Assembly (NCBI GenBank): GCA_022448315.1
Contig: JAKVCA010000003.1
Span: 1-64,000 of the forward strand
From: Pirellulaceae bacterium
GTDB taxonomy: Bacteria > Planctomycetota > Planctomycetia > Pirellulales > Pirellulaceae
Direction: 5' to 3'
DNA: 64,000 bases
Shown here: in pieces, positions 53,617 to 62,528 of the stretch
How the letters are laid out: the number at the start of each line of letters is the position of its first letter
Numbering within the stretch: the first letter of the stretch is position 1
Program-made: the position numbers and the translations under genes
The notes under the pieces: model-generated
Databases searched by the model: none
The model's input: the letters and a program-made list of their open reading frames with translations, nothing else
What the model was told of the DNA's origin: nothing

Positions 53617-55005
53617 CTATTCGAGCAAGCCGCTGTAGTTACGCATCACCAGATGGCTGTCGATTTTTTGAACGAGATCGAATGCCACGCTGACGGCAAT
53701 CAGCAATCCGGTACCCCCATAGAAACTGGCAACCTGAAAATCGACATTCATCAAAGATGAAATGACCGTCGGTACCACGGCCACCAACGCGAGGAAGCCT
53801 GCTCCCACGTATGTGATGCGTTCCATCACTCTTTCAAGGTAGTCGGCCGTTCGCTTACCTGGTCGATACCCTGGAATGAACGTTCCCTGTTCTTTCAGGT
53901 TGTCCGAAATTTCCTTGGGGTTGAAAATGATGGACGTCCAGAAGTAACAGAAAAAGTAGATCATGCCCGCGTAGCAAAGGTTATAAACCAACGAAGTGCC
54001 GTTCCCGAACATGTTCCCCAAGTCGCTCATGAATCCACCGAACGAGTGCATGAACGTTCCGCTCTTTGCTTCGATGCTATTCCCAATCCCATTGAATAAC
54101 AGGGTTGGCAACATGAGCAGACTGCTTGCGAAAATGATCGGCATGACGCCGGCCTGATTAATTTTCAGTGGGAGGTACTGACGCGTGCCCCCGTAAACCC
54201 GACGCCCACGGACATGCTTAGCCGATTGAGTCGGAATTCGACGTTGAGCCAACGTGATGAAGACAACGCCCGCCACCACGCCGACGAACAAGAATCCGAG
54301 AACAATAAATGTCTCGATGCCAGTAGAACCGAATCCGGTCAACTCCAGCTTGGAGTTGAGAACCAGGCGATAAAGTGCTCCTGGCATATCCGCGAGGATA
54401 CCGGCCATAATCAAAAGACTGATTCCATTTCCGATACCGTATTCATCGATCTGTTCACCCAACCACATCAGGAAGACGGTTCCGCAGGTCATGATCAAGA
54501 TTGCGACAAGTTGCCAGCCATACGTCAGTTGCCCGTTGGACTCGAACGCGTCATTGATCAGATCATTCCCTCCGGAATCCTTACCCATCAAGAAGAACCA
54601 GACGTAGGCCGTACTTTGGACAAAGCAAAGAACGACCGTCAAGTACCGGGTGTACTCGTTGATCTTCTTTCGCCCCGCCTCCCCTTCTTTCTTGAGTTCC
54701 ATCAACGGAGGCCAGACGGTCCCCAGCAACTGAAGGATGATCGACGCCGTAATGTACGGCATGATCCCGAGACCGAAAATCGTTGCCTGACTCAAATTGG
54801 AGCCACTGAAAACTGCCGCTTTGGCAACCAACGTCGACAACGGGTTCGCGGACGTGCTTTGCGACTGTGTCTGCAACACTTCGCCATCGACCATGGGCAT
54901 CGGAATCTGATAACCCACCCGATAAACGGCCAACAAAAACAGCGTCAGAAAGATCTTCCGACGCAGTTCAGGAATCGTAAAAACGACGCGTAGTTTTTCC
55001 AACAT
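53617..55005 (-). CDS. secY: protein translocase subunit SecY
   Basis: A 462-residue core subunit of the SecYEG channel with ten predicted membrane helices. Recognisable parts are RRKIFLTLFLLAVYRVGYQIP (helix 1), the plug region with ATIFGLGIMPYITASIILQLL (helix 2), QIDEYGIGNGISLLIMAGI, and the long cytoplasmic loop with RRIPTQSAKHVRGRRVYGG followed by LPLKINQAGVMPIIFASSL. It stands in its usual place between rplO and adk. The gap of 103 bases to rplO has no recognised gene. Confidence 0.97.
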   Translation of the reverse strand: MLEKLRVVFTIPELRRKIFLTLFLLAVYRVGYQIPMPMVDGEVLQTQSQSTSANPLSTLVAKAAVFSGSNLSQATIFGLGIMPYITASIILQLLGTVWPPLMELKKEGEAGRKKINEYTRYLTVVLCFVQSTAYVWFFLMGKDSGGNDLINDAFESNGQLTYGWQLVAILIMTCGTVFLMWLGEQIDEYGIGNGISLLIMAGILADMPGALYRLVLNSKLELTGFGSTGIETFIVLGFLFVGVVAGVVFITLAQRRIPTQSAKHVRGRRVYGGTRQYLPLKINQAGVMPIIFASSLLMLPTLLFNGIGNSIEAKSGTFMHSFGGFMSDLGNMFGNGTSLVYNLCYAGMIYFFCYFWTSIIFNPKEISDNLKEQGTFIPGYRPGKRTADYLERVMERITYVGAGFLALVAVVPTVISSLMNVDFQVASFYGGTGLLIAVSVAFDLVQKIDSHLVMRNYSGLLE

Positions 55006-55108
55006 ATCAGCGGTCCATCTTGGTCAAGCGGCGATTGCTGCGGGAACTCCACCCGCCGCCATTTTGCACTTTTCCACAGATCGGGTAAACAGGGATCGGT
55101 CGTAGATC

Positions 55109-55600
55109 TTAGGCCTTAACAGGCTTTTGTTTGTTCTTGACCACGGGAGCCTTACCTGGAAGCACAACGACTTCCCCGCCCGCCTTCTCGATCTTCTCTT
55201 GAGCCGATTTGCTGAACCGGTGAGCTGAAACCTTGAATTTTTTGTCCAGGTCTCCATCCCCTAAGATCTTGAGAACGTCGTAGCGGCTGGTGAGTACCCC
55301 ACGCGTTTTGAGGGCGTCCGGGCAAATTTCTGCGCCCGCCTCAAACCATTCCTGCAAGTCGCCCACATTGACTGCGGCAACAGTGAGTGCAAAGCGGTTG
55401 TTGAAACCTCGTTTCGGCACACGCCGGACGACGGGCATCATGCCACCTTGGAAGGTTGCCTGCCGGGAGTAGCCCGCACGTGACTGGTGCCCCTTGTGGC
55501 CTTTACCGGACGTTTTTCCATGCCCGGAGCCACGCCCCCTTCCGAGTCGTTTTCTTCTGCGATTTGGGGTGATATCTTCGTTTACGTCGTGAATTTTCAT
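55109..55600 (-). CDS. rplO: 50S ribosomal protein L15
   Basis: A 163-residue L15. The N-terminal Gly/Arg/Lys-rich stretch includes RKRLGRGRGSGHGKTSGKGHKG, of which KTSGKGHKGHQSR is typical. The C-terminal domain includes ILGDGDLDKKFKVSAHRFS. Start ATG 55600 overlaps the rpsE stop in an ATGA arrangement, so rpmD (L30), usually between these two, is absent. The frame continues upstream to 55744 inside rpsE, but the family start is at 55600. Confidence 0.96.
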   Translation of the reverse strand: MKIHDVNEDITPNRRRKRLGRGRGSGHGKTSGKGHKGHQSRAGYSRQATFQGGMMPVVRRVPKRGFNNRFALTVAAVNVGDLQEWFEAGAEICPDALKTRGVLTSRYDVLKILGDGDLDKKFKVSAHRFSKSAQEKIEKAGGEVVVLPGKAPVVKNKQKPVKA

Positions 55601-56082
55601 GACAATTCCACCCCTCGCAGACTCTGAACTTGTTCCGCCGTACGCAGTTGGTTCAAAGCATCGATCGTTGCTTTCACCAGAGTGACGGCATTCGGACTTC
55701 CAAAACTCTTCGTCAAGATGTTTGTAATTCCTGCCGCTTCGCAAACCGCACGTACCGAAGCACCCGCGATGATACCTGTACCGGGACCAGCCGGAATCAG
55801 GATAACCTTGGCGGCCCCATAACGTCCTTTAACGACGTGAGGGATGCTACCATCGACGATGGGAACTTCCTGCATCGTGCGACTCGCTTGCTTCGTTGCT
55901 TTCTCAACACAGGGTGGGACTTCGTTGGCTTTGCCATAGCCCCAGCCCACCTTGCCTTTTCCATCACCCACAACGGCCATTGCGGCGAAGCTGAATCGAC
56001 GGCCGCCTTTGACCACAGCGGCACATCGCTTAATTCGGACGACTCGCTCGACTAATCCGTTCTGGGTCGTATCTGTTGCCAC
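55597..56082 (-). CDS. rpsE: 30S ribosomal protein S5
   Basis: A 161-residue S5. The N-terminal double-stranded RNA-binding-like domain shows VVKGGRRFSFAAMAVVGDGKG and KVGWGYGKANEVP. The C-terminal domain shows VILIPAGPGTGIIAGASVRAV and ITNILTKSFGSPNAVTLVKA. It is the usual neighbour of rplR upstream and is coupled by a 4-base overlap to rplO downstream. Confidence 0.97.
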   Translation of the reverse strand: MATDTTQNGLVERVVRIKRCAAVVKGGRRFSFAAMAVVGDGKGKVGWGYGKANEVPPCVEKATKQASRTMQEVPIVDGSIPHVVKGRYGAAKVILIPAGPGTGIIAGASVRAVCEAAGITNILTKSFGSPNAVTLVKATIDALNQLRTAEQVQSLRGVELS

Positions 56083-56144
56083 GGCTGGGATACTCCGATA
56101 TGACTCAATTTACTACAGTTGAAATTAAATTAACGGCACTCAAA

Positions 56145-56513
56145 CTAGAACTGAAGACCGCTCTCTCGGGCTGCCGTCGCTAACTCAGCAACTCGGCCGT
56201 GATAGCGATACATTCCCCTGTCGAAACGCACTTCGTTAATGCCCGCAGCCTGAGCCCTCTCAGCAATCGCCTTGCCTACCACTCGAGCCGCGTCCGCGTT
56301 GCCACCGTAACTGATGTCGCTGGCCAAGGTTTTATCGCGGGTGCTTGCGGAAGCAAGTGTCGCGCCCTTGAGATCATCAATGATCTGGCAGTAGATGTGC
56401 TTGTTGCTCCGAAAAACGGACAAGCGAGGCCGGTTATCTTTGGTATGCAGACCGTTACGCACACGATAGCGGCGACGAGTTCTGCGAACCGATTTGACCA
56501 TATGACGTTTCAC
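56145..56513 (-). CDS. rplR: 50S ribosomal protein L18
   Basis: A 122-residue L18, a 5S rRNA-binding protein of the central protuberance. Signature segments are [20 protein letters not shown] and [11 protein letters not shown], and it ends [20 protein letters not shown]. The start is set at GTG 56513 because AGGAAG lies 7-8 bases upstream. ATG 56501 is the alternative and would shorten it by four residues. Confidence 0.95.
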   Translation of the reverse strand: MKRHMVKSVRRTRRRYRVRNGLHTKDNRPRLSVFRSNKHIYCQIIDDLKGATLASASTRDKTLASDISYGGNADAARVVGKAIAERAQAAGINEVRFDRGMYRYHGRVAELATAARESGLQF

Positions 56514-56550
56514 GATCGAACTTCCTACAAATTCCCGCAAGATCTAAAGA

Positions 56551-57096
56551 TTACTTGGCCGCAGCCTTACCAGGCTTGAGCTTCACGTGCTCGCCCTCGT
56601 ACCGAACCCCTTTGCCCTTGTAGGGCTCCGGCTTCCGAGCCGCACGAACTTCAGCTGCAAACTGACCGACCAATTGCTTATCACAACCTTTGACCACGAC
56701 GTGGGTCTGATCAGGACAGCTGACGTCCAATCCGTCAGGGACGGTCTTCTTGATTTCGTTTGCAAAGCCGACTCTCAAGCTCAAGGTCTTTCCCTGCAGC
56801 GAGCAAACGTAGCCGACACCCACCACTTCAAGTCGCTTCTCGTAGCCGGTTTTCACACCGTCAACCATGTTTTGGATGAGTGAACGGGTCAAACCGTGAA
56901 ACGCTTTCGCAGCCCGATCGTCTGATTGCCGCTCCACAACGAGTTGTTTGCCGTCTTCGCTCAACGCGACGCTCACTTCAGGCCGATGGGAAAACTCAAG
57001 TTTACCGAGAGGGCCTTCGACTTTAACCGTCTGCCCCTCGATAGCGACTTTAACGCCGTCTAAAACGGCAACCGGCTTAATACCTATCCGCGACAT
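56551..57096 (-). CDS. rplF: 50S ribosomal protein L6
   Basis: A 181-residue L6. The start is MSRIGIKPVAVLDGVKVAIEG, with the core MSRIGIKPV, and two repeated alpha/beta domains follow. The C-terminal signature PEPYKGKGVRYEGEHVKLK is present. Gene order rpsH-rplF-rplR is as usual. Confidence 0.97.
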   Translation of the reverse strand: MSRIGIKPVAVLDGVKVAIEGQTVKVEGPLGKLEFSHRPEVSVALSEDGKQLVVERQSDDRAAKAFHGLTRSLIQNMVDGVKTGYEKRLEVVGVGYVCSLQGKTLSLRVGFANEIKKTVPDGLDVSCPDQTHVVVKGCDKQLVGQFAAEVRAARKPEPYKGKGVRYEGEHVKLKPGKAAAK

Positions 57097-57171
57097 GTTA
57101 TTCGCTCGTCAACTTCGTTGGTTTGTATGCTTAGCTACTGAGATGTAACGCTTACGTCCTGAAAGAGTGAG

Positions 57172-57567
57172 TTACCACACCTCGCAGAGTACTTCCCCAC
57201 CCAAATTTTGCTGGCGGGCTTCACGATCGCTCACAACACCACGACTCGTGCTCAAGATCTGAATGCCCAGTCCGTTGAGAACGGGACGCAGATCTTTCGC
57301 TTTGGAGTAAACCCTCTGTCCAGGCTTACTGACACGCTTCACGTGTCGGATCACCTGTTCCCCGCTCGGACCATACTTCAATTCAATTCGAAGATGGTTC
57401 CGCGGTGAATCATCAACCTCGCTGAAGTCCCAAATGAAGCCTTCACGCTTCAGCACTTCCGCGACGCCTCGTTTCACCTTGGAAACGGACATATCGACAT
57501 AAGGTCGCTCGACTCGGACCGCATTTCTAATGCGGGTCAACATGTCGGCAATCGGGTCGGTCATCAT
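57172..57567 (-). CDS. rpsH: 30S ribosomal protein S8
   Basis: A 131-residue S8, which binds helix 21 of 16S rRNA. It begins MTDPIADMLTRIRNAVR and ends with STSRGVVSDREARQQNLGGE, both typical. Two ATG codons stand in tandem (57567 and 57564). AGGGGA lies 8 bases before the first. In E. coli S8 also represses the spc operon by binding the rplX-rplE mRNA; here rplX is missing, so that control site cannot be the same. Confidence 0.97.
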   Translation of the reverse strand: MMTDPIADMLTRIRNAVRVERPYVDMSVSKVKRGVAEVLKREGFIWDFSEVDDSPRNHLRIELKYGPSGEQVIRHVKRVSKPGQRVYSKAKDLRPVLNGLGIQILSTSRGVVSDREARQQNLGGEVLCEVW

Positions 57568-57582
57568 ATGAAAGGTCCCCTT

Positions 57583-57768
57583 TTACCAACTTGCCTTACG
57601 GACACCAGGAATCACGCCTTGATCGGCCAGTTCACGAAAACAAATTCGGCAGATGCCAAACTTGCGGTAAACAGCACGAGACCGACCACACATTTTGCAT
57701 CGATGCTCCCGACGGGTCGAGAACTTCGGTGTCCGGTTTGCTTTCGCAATTTTTGATTTACGGGCCAC
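57583..57768 (-). CDS. rpsN: 30S ribosomal protein S14, zinc-binding short type
   Basis: A 61-residue S14 of the zinc-ribbon (C+) type. Four cysteines stand as CKMCG and CRICF, 16 residues apart. It ends with the usual GVRKASW. This short form binds one zinc, unlike the longer zinc-free form induced in zinc shortage in some bacteria. It lies between rplE and rpsH with short gaps. Confidence 0.97.
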   Translation of the reverse strand: MARKSKIAKANRTPKFSTRREHRCKMCGRSRAVYRKFGICRICFRELADQGVIPGVRKASW

Positions 57769-57802
57769 GGAAAGTACCTACTATCTCGCGGTATTCGCTC
57801 GT

Positions 57803-58372
57803 CTAGGCCGCACCGGCAGACTTATCGTCTTTACCCTGGAACGGCATTCCAAATAACTCCAACAATCGTTTTCCTTCCACGTCGCAATCGGTGGAGGTCA
57901 CGATCACAATATTCAGTCCCTGAGGACGTAAAAATTTATCCGGGTTCACTTCTGGGAAAACCAACTGCTCGTTGAGTCCCATGCTGTAGTTCCCTCGGCC
58001 ATCGAAAGACTTGGTCGGGATGCCCCGAAAGTCCCGCACTCGAGGCAAGGCCAGATTGATCAACCGATCCAGAAACTCATACATCTGGGCTTTTCGCAGC
58101 GTCACTTTGGCCCCAATCGGCATACCTTCACGCAAGCGAAAGTTCGCGATACTTTTCCTGGCGCGAGTGACCACGGCTTTCTGTCCTGCCAGCATGGTCA
58201 ATGACTGCTGTGCCTCTTCAACGTGCTTCTTTTCCTGCACCGAAGACCCAACACCCATATTGATCACGACTTTCTCAAGTCGTGGCAGCGACAAAAGATT
58301 CTCCCTCCCAAGCTCTTCTTTAAGCTTGGAAAGAATTTCAGTTTCGTACTTTGATTGAAGTCGGGGTTTCAT
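57803..58372 (-). CDS. rplE: 50S ribosomal protein L5
   Basis: A 189-residue L5 that binds 5S rRNA. Signature segments are LPRLEKVVINMGVGSSVQEK, TRARKSIANFRLREGMPIGA and RVRDFRGIPTKSFDGRGNY. It follows rplN with a gap of only 66 bases, although rplX (L24) normally occupies this place. Confidence 0.97.
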   Translation of the reverse strand: MKPRLQSKYETEILSKLKEELGRENLLSLPRLEKVVINMGVGSSVQEKKHVEEAQQSLTMLAGQKAVVTRARKSIANFRLREGMPIGAKVTLRKAQMYEFLDRLINLALPRVRDFRGIPTKSFDGRGNYSMGLNEQLVFPEVNPDKFLRPQGLNIVIVTSTDCDVEGKRLLELFGMPFQGKDDKSAGAA

Positions 58373-58426
58373 GAACCACGTTCCGTATCAACAGGTGAAT
58401 CGTAAAATCTGCAAACGCCTCGATTT

Positions 58427-58442
58427 CTAAAGACGCCTTTAG
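58427..58442 (-). promoter_or_regulatory. intercistronic hairpin overlapping the rplN stop
   Basis: CTAAAG-ACGC-CTTTAG is a perfect 6-bp inverted repeat around a 4-base loop. It includes the rplN stop codon (58439-58441) and lies in the 66-base rplN-rplE gap where rplX is missing. No T-run follows, so it is not a normal terminator. It may protect mRNA ends or modulate translation of rplE; function is inferred only. Confidence 0.45.
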
Positions 58443-58807
58443 AGGACCTCATTTGCCAGACTGACGATCTTCATGTAATTCTGATCTCGCAACTCCCTGG
58501 CCACGGCACCGAAAATACGGGTGCCCCGGGGGTTGCCATCTTTGTCAATGATCACGGCTGCATTGCTGTCAAACCGGATATAACTTCCGTCAGCACGTCG
58601 AGTCGGCTGCTTGCACCGCACGATCACCGCCCGCACCACAGATTTCTTCTTGACCTCGCTGCCTGGGATCGTGCTTTTGACACTGCAGATGATCACGTCA
58701 CCGACACCGGCGTACCGTCGTCGACTACCACCCAACACCTTGATGCACATCAATTCGCGGGCGCCCGTGTTATCAGCCACATTCAGTCGGCTCTCTTGCT
58801 GAATCAT
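58439..58807 (-). CDS. rplN: 50S ribosomal protein L14
   Basis: A 122-residue L14. It begins [20 protein letters not shown] and contains [21 protein letters not shown] and [21 protein letters not shown], the classical signatures. Its ATG overlaps the rpsQ stop (ATGA), so the two are coupled. Confidence 0.98.
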   Translation of the reverse strand: MIQQESRLNVADNTGARELMCIKVLGGSRRRYAGVGDVIICSVKSTIPGSEVKKKSVVRAVIVRCKQPTRRADGSYIRFDSNAAVIIDKDGNPRGTRIFGAVARELRDQNYMKIVSLANEVL

Positions 58808-59112
58808 GACTCGGTGGTCTCCCCGCTCGTTTCACTGGCCGCGGACTTGAGATCCGCCGCACTCACATCGTGGCTTTCCTCCACCACTCGCACGAGTTCC
58901 CAACGTTTTTTCGCCGACATAGGTCGACACTCGACGATCTCAACTCGATCGCCGACGTGAGAGACTTCCTGTTCGTCGTGGACGTAACATGTCGTTCGTT
59001 TCCGAACGTATTTTCCGTAAAGCGGATGACGCACTTTTCGAGCGATCTGAACCACTCGTGTCTTTGCCATCTTGTCGCTCTTGACGACTCCAACCGCTAC
59101 TCGCTTCGGCAT
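58804..59112 (-). CDS. rpsQ: 30S ribosomal protein S17
   Basis: A 102-residue S17. The OB-fold core includes [39 protein letters not shown] and [20 protein letters not shown]. The C-terminus has an extra acidic, Ser/Glu-rich tail of about 20 residues. ATG 59112 is preferred over TTG 59133. It ends inside the rplN start codon. Confidence 0.95.
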   Translation of the reverse strand: MPKRVAVGVVKSDKMAKTRVVQIARKVRHPLYGKYVRKRTTCYVHDEQEVSHVGDRVEIVECRPMSAKKRWELVRVVEESHDVSAADLKSAASETSGETTES

Positions 59113-59145
59113 CGCTATGATCTCAACAGCCAAAAATGAATTAAA

Positions 59146-59364
59146 TTACTCGGCGGAGACTCCGCCCGTTTCCGCCTGACGCCTTCTCTCGCTTTGAACC
59201 GTTTTGATTCTTGCGATCAGACGTCGGTTTTTCGCCAATTCGCTTGGCACATCCAACCGTTCCGTCTGGGATTTGATCTTGAGTCGGAACAACGTGGTCG
59301 ACGCATCCTTGAGCGTCACCTGCAATTGCTCGTCACTCATCTCTCTCAATTCGCTTGTCTTCAT
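59146..59364 (-). CDS. rpmC: 50S ribosomal protein L29
   Basis: A 72-residue two-helix protein of the exit tunnel region. It begins MKTSELREMSDEQLQVTLKD and contains the typical LFRLKIKSQTERLDVPSEL and NRRLIARIKTVQSER. It sits between rplP and rpsQ as usual; the gap of 80 bases to rplP is longer than elsewhere in the cluster. Confidence 0.96.
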   Translation of the reverse strand: MKTSELREMSDEQLQVTLKDASTTLFRLKIKSQTERLDVPSELAKNRRLIARIKTVQSERRRQAETGGVSAE

Positions 59365-59444
59365 CTGATGTGCACAACCGTTTGATGAATTACCTTGTGG
59401 CTCGTCTCTCTCACCCAGTTCATCCCATGGAGATGATCACAGGA

Positions 59445-59864
59445 TCAGAACTCCCGGCGCTTGACCATTCGCACGCGCATCGGCATCTTGTGTGCGAGAC
59501 GGGCAAACGTAATTTTCGCCTGTTCCTCTGTCACATTCGACAATTCGTACAACACGGTACCCGGGCGGATGGTCGCGGCCCAAAACTCGGGCTCACCCTT
59601 ACCCTTACCCATACGTGTTTCCAACGGCGTTGAAGTGACACTTCGGTGAGGGAACACGCGAATGTATAACTTACCGCCAGAACCACGAATGTACTGCTGT
59701 GCTGCAATACGGCCCGCTTCGATCGTTTGGGCTTTCAGCCACCCGGGTTGCATCGCCTGGAGACCAAAATCTCCAAAAACGACCGTATTCCCGCGACTGG
59801 CGTTACCTTTTATACGACCTCTTTGGACCTTTCGGTGCTTGACTCGTTTGGGCATCGACGCCAT
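59445..59864 (-). CDS. rplP: 50S ribosomal protein L16
   Basis: A 139-residue L16. The family start MPKRVKHRKVQRGRIKGNAS and the signature ARIAAQQYIRGSGGK-like segment (RIAAQQYIRGSGGKLYIRVF) are present. Two in-frame ATGs exist, at 59864 and 59855. GGAG lies 9 bases before the first, so I chose it. Its first 62 bases overlap the 3' end of rpsC in another frame, and both readings are confirmed codon by codon. The overlap should couple translation of L16 to S3. Confidence 0.95.
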   Translation of the reverse strand: MASMPKRVKHRKVQRGRIKGNASRGNTVVFGDFGLQAMQPGWLKAQTIEAGRIAAQQYIRGSGGKLYIRVFPHRSVTSTPLETRMGKGKGEPEFWAATIRPGTVLYELSNVTEEQAKITFARLAHKMPMRVRMVKRREF

Positions 59865-60513
59865 CGGCGGTTTCTCCGTCGTACATACCTTGGTTAATCC
59901 AGACTTGAATTCCGATGTGACCTTGCGGGGTCATCGCTTCAGTGAAGCCATAGTCGATTTTCGCCCGCAACGTGCTCAATGGAATCGAGCCGGCAATCTG
60001 CTTCTCTCTTCGAGCCATCTCAGCTCCGCCGAGACGTCCCGCCATCTGTATCTTGATGCCCTTCGCACCAGCTTCCATCGTTTCTTCGATGGCACGCTTC
60101 ATGATCCGTCGAAAGCTGGCCCGTTTCGCAATCTGCTCGGCCAATTTCTCCGCAACCAACTGGGCAAACAACTCGGGGCGACCGATCTCTTCAATTTTCA
60201 AATTGATTCGTCGCCCAATCAGATTCTGCAACTCTTCCTGCAGGATCTCGACCTCCTGACCTTTCTTACCAATGATCAAGCCGGGTCGCGCGACGTACAA
60301 ATAAACCTTGACCTCATCGCGCGTCCGCTCGATTTCGATACGATCGATTCCTGCGGCTTTGTAGTTTTTCGTCGGATGCTTCTTGATGAAGTGCCGAATC
60401 TTCTTGTCTTCAACCAGCAGGTTCGCAAACTCTTCCTTGGGAGCATACCAACGGCTTTTCCAGTCTCGAAAAACCCCGGTACGGTAACCAACTGGATTAA
60501 CTTTTTGTCCCAT
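59803..60513 (-). CDS. rpsC: 30S ribosomal protein S3
   Basis: A 236-residue S3 that forms part of the mRNA entry site. It begins MGQKVNPVGYRTGVFRDWKS, with the family core GQKVNPVG. The KH domain has RPGLIIGKKGQEVEILQEEL, and the C-terminal domain shows GAKGIKIQMAGRLGGAEMAR. The C-terminal tail (ETADGVDAQTSQAPKGPKRS) is encoded by bases that also encode the first 20 residues of L16. Confidence 0.97.
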   Translation of the reverse strand: MGQKVNPVGYRTGVFRDWKSRWYAPKEEFANLLVEDKKIRHFIKKHPTKNYKAAGIDRIEIERTRDEVKVYLYVARPGLIIGKKGQEVEILQEELQNLIGRRINLKIEEIGRPELFAQLVAEKLAEQIAKRASFRRIMKRAIEETMEAGAKGIKIQMAGRLGGAEMARREKQIAGSIPLSTLRAKIDYGFTEAMTPQGHIGIQVWINQGMYDGETADGVDAQTSQAPKGPKRSYKR

Positions 60514-60577
60514 AGCTAACCTGTTTCTCTCGTCAGTGTGCGATCAAGCTTTTGCTCAACCTCCACGGTTTCAACTC

Positions 60578-60925
60578 TCACACTTCCTCGAGCGTGACCG
60601 TGATGTGACTGGAACGCTTTAAAATCGGATAGGCCATCCCGCGACTTCTTGGACGAATCCGCTTGAACATCGGCCCACCGTCAATTTTGACTTCTTTAAC
60701 AAACAGACTGTCCACGTTGATCGTCTGACCAGGATTCTGATCCGCGTCTTGGGCATTCCCCAGAGCACTGCGAATCACACCCTCAATCATCCGGGCACCA
60801 CGGTGTGGTTGATATCTCAAAATGTCCAACGCTTCATCTGCATACTTCCCACGAACCAAGTCCGCTAACGGACGAACTTTTCGTGGACTGATCCGAGCAA
60901 AGCGGTGAATGGCTTTATACGCCAT
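60578..60925 (-). CDS. rplV: 50S ribosomal protein L22
   Basis: A 115-residue L22 lining the exit tunnel. The segments AIHRFARISPRKVRPLADLV, IEGVIRSALGNAQDADQNPG and KRIRPRSRGMAYPILKRSSH cover the N-terminal, middle and C-terminal signatures. Gene order rpsS-rplV-rpsC is conserved. Confidence 0.97.
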   Translation of the reverse strand: MAYKAIHRFARISPRKVRPLADLVRGKYADEALDILRYQPHRGARMIEGVIRSALGNAQDADQNPGQTINVDSLFVKEVKIDGGPMFKRIRPRSRGMAYPILKRSSHITVTLEEV

Positions 60926-60952
60926 GGTGAATCTCCGTCGTCCTCTATTCGC

Positions 60953-61222
60953 CTACTTCTTGCCCTTACCGCTATGCCCCCGGAACGTCCGGGTAGGCGC
61001 AAACTCGCCCAACTTGTGGCCGACCATGTCCTCAGTCACATAGACCTTCACATGCTGACGACCATTATGGACGAGAAAATTCTGCCCAATAAACTCGGGC
61101 ACGATCGTGCACGATCTCGCCCAGGTCTTGATGGCTTCAGTCGACCCCGATGACACCTGCTTTTGCACCTTGGCAAAAACCTTCATGTCAACGAAGGGAC
61201 CTTTTTTCGACGAACGGCTCAT
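60953..61222 (-). CDS. rpsS: 30S ribosomal protein S19
   Basis: An 89-residue S19 of the 30S head. It begins [20 protein letters not shown] and has the signature [20 protein letters not shown] followed by [14 protein letters not shown]. It sits between rplB and rplV. Confidence 0.98.
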   Translation of the reverse strand: MSRSSKKGPFVDMKVFAKVQKQVSSGSTEAIKTWARSCTIVPEFIGQNFLVHNGRQHVKVYVTEDMVGHKLGEFAPTRTFRGHSGKGKK

Positions 61223-61288
61223 ATCGCAATGCCTCTCGGTCGCTTATCTTCCCGGCACCAGCTCACTGGCCACCGAACCTTGATCCAA

Positions 61289-62146
61289 TTACTTGATTCG
61301 CAAAACGCCATAACGCTTCGATCGACGACGACGCACAATCGCGGCGTTCGAAGGCTTCCTTCGCTGTCGCGTCGAACCGCCTTTCGCGGGCCGACCCTGT
61401 GGACTCACAGGATGGCGTCCACCCTTTGTCCGACCTTCACCACCACCGTGCGGGTGATCAATCGGATTCATGGCAGTACCTCGAACGTGAGGACGACGCC
61501 CCAACCAACGCTTCCGACCGGCTTTGCCGAGCCGCACACTGGAGTGTTCCGAGTTCCCGATTTTCCCAATCGAAGCCCGACAGGCCGCAGGCACACGTCG
61601 AACTTCACCACTGGGCATCTGCAACTGAGCCCAACCGGCCTCCCTTGCCATCAATGTGGCAAATGTCCCGGCACTCCGACAAAAGGTTCCACCGCCCCCA
61701 GGCCGCAACTCAACATTGTGAATCGCCATACCCAGCGGAATGTTCTTGAGCGGCAAACAGTTGCCGAGTTTCGCAGGAGCATCAGGACCGTTTTCGACCG
61801 TGTCCCCCGCCTTCAAGCCATCCGGCGACAAAATGTAAGCCTTGGTTCCATCCACATAGTGGAGCAACGCAATTCGGGCACTTCGGTTAGGATCGTACTG
61901 AACCGAATCCACCTTGGCAGTCACACCGTCTTTCGCACGGCGAAAGTCAATCATGCGGTACATTCGCTTGTGACCACCGCCGCGATGTCGAGCCGTAATG
62001 ACCCCTTGATTGTTGCGGCCACCCTTTTTCTTCGCACGGCACAGCAGGCTTTTCTCTGGCTTCGCACCCTTAGTCAGTTCCTTGAAATCACTGACCGAAG
62101 CGTTGCGTCGCCCCGCCGACGTTGGCTTATAAATTCGAATTCCCAT
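61289..62146 (-). CDS. rplB: 50S ribosomal protein L2
   Basis: A 285-residue L2 of the peptidyl-transferase region. Typical segments: [20 protein letters not shown], the start [20 protein letters not shown], and the C-terminal [20 protein letters not shown] with the conserved histidine near the active site. Length and position between rplW and rpsS are normal. Confidence 0.98.
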   Translation of the reverse strand: MGIRIYKPTSAGRRNASVSDFKELTKGAKPEKSLLCRAKKKGGRNNQGVITARHRGGGHKRMYRMIDFRRAKDGVTAKVDSVQYDPNRSARIALLHYVDGTKAYILSPDGLKAGDTVENGPDAPAKLGNCLPLKNIPLGMAIHNVELRPGGGGTFCRSAGTFATLMAREAGWAQLQMPSGEVRRVPAACRASIGKIGNSEHSSVRLGKAGRKRWLGRRPHVRGTAMNPIDHPHGGGEGRTKGGRHPVSPQGRPAKGGSTRQRRKPSNAAIVRRRRSKRYGVLRIK

Positions 62147-62166
62147 GGACCTAACTGCCTATTCTT

Positions 62167-62493
62167 TTAGAAGAAGTCAATCCGATGCTCGTCTCGCAGC
62201 GTCACCACCGCCTTCTTCCAACTTCGAGTCTTGCCGCGGCGAAACCGAAACCGCCGGGATTTCCCGACGCGATTCTGCGTTCTCACCTTTGCCACTCGCA
62301 CGTCAAACAATTCTTCTACGGCCCGACGCACATCTTCCTTTGTGGCGAGCACGTTGATCTCAAATGAATACTGATTGTACCGCTCCGACCGATGCATCCC
62401 CTTCTCGGTCACCAAGGGCTTCAAAAGCACCTGATGATTCTCGAGCTTGAGTGACGTCTTGGCCGGTTCCGGCTTAATATTTGGTCTCGTCAT
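62167..62493 (-). CDS. rplW: 50S ribosomal protein L23
   Basis: A 108-residue L23 at the tunnel exit, the docking site for SRP and trigger factor. The signature is VLLKPLVTEKGMHRSERYNQ and YSFEINVLATKEDVRRAVEE. A short N-terminal extension of about 20 residues precedes the core. Confidence 0.96.
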   Translation of the reverse strand: MTRPNIKPEPAKTSLKLENHQVLLKPLVTEKGMHRSERYNQYSFEINVLATKEDVRRAVEELFDVRVAKVRTQNRVGKSRRFRFRRGKTRSWKKAVVTLRDEHRIDFF

Positions 62494-62528
62494 GGCTATC
62501 GCCCATCCATCCTTATTTCAGGACCCAA

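Noticed and set aside
54214..54993. 259-residue open frame opposite secY
   Set aside because: Antisense to a certain gene; the sequence is low in hydrophobic residues and looks like a mirrored membrane-protein codon pattern.
61163..62170. 335-residue open frame on the plus strand opposite rplB and rpsS
   Set aside because: It is a shadow of two certain ribosomal genes, with His/Arg/Thr-rich composition and no family resemblance.
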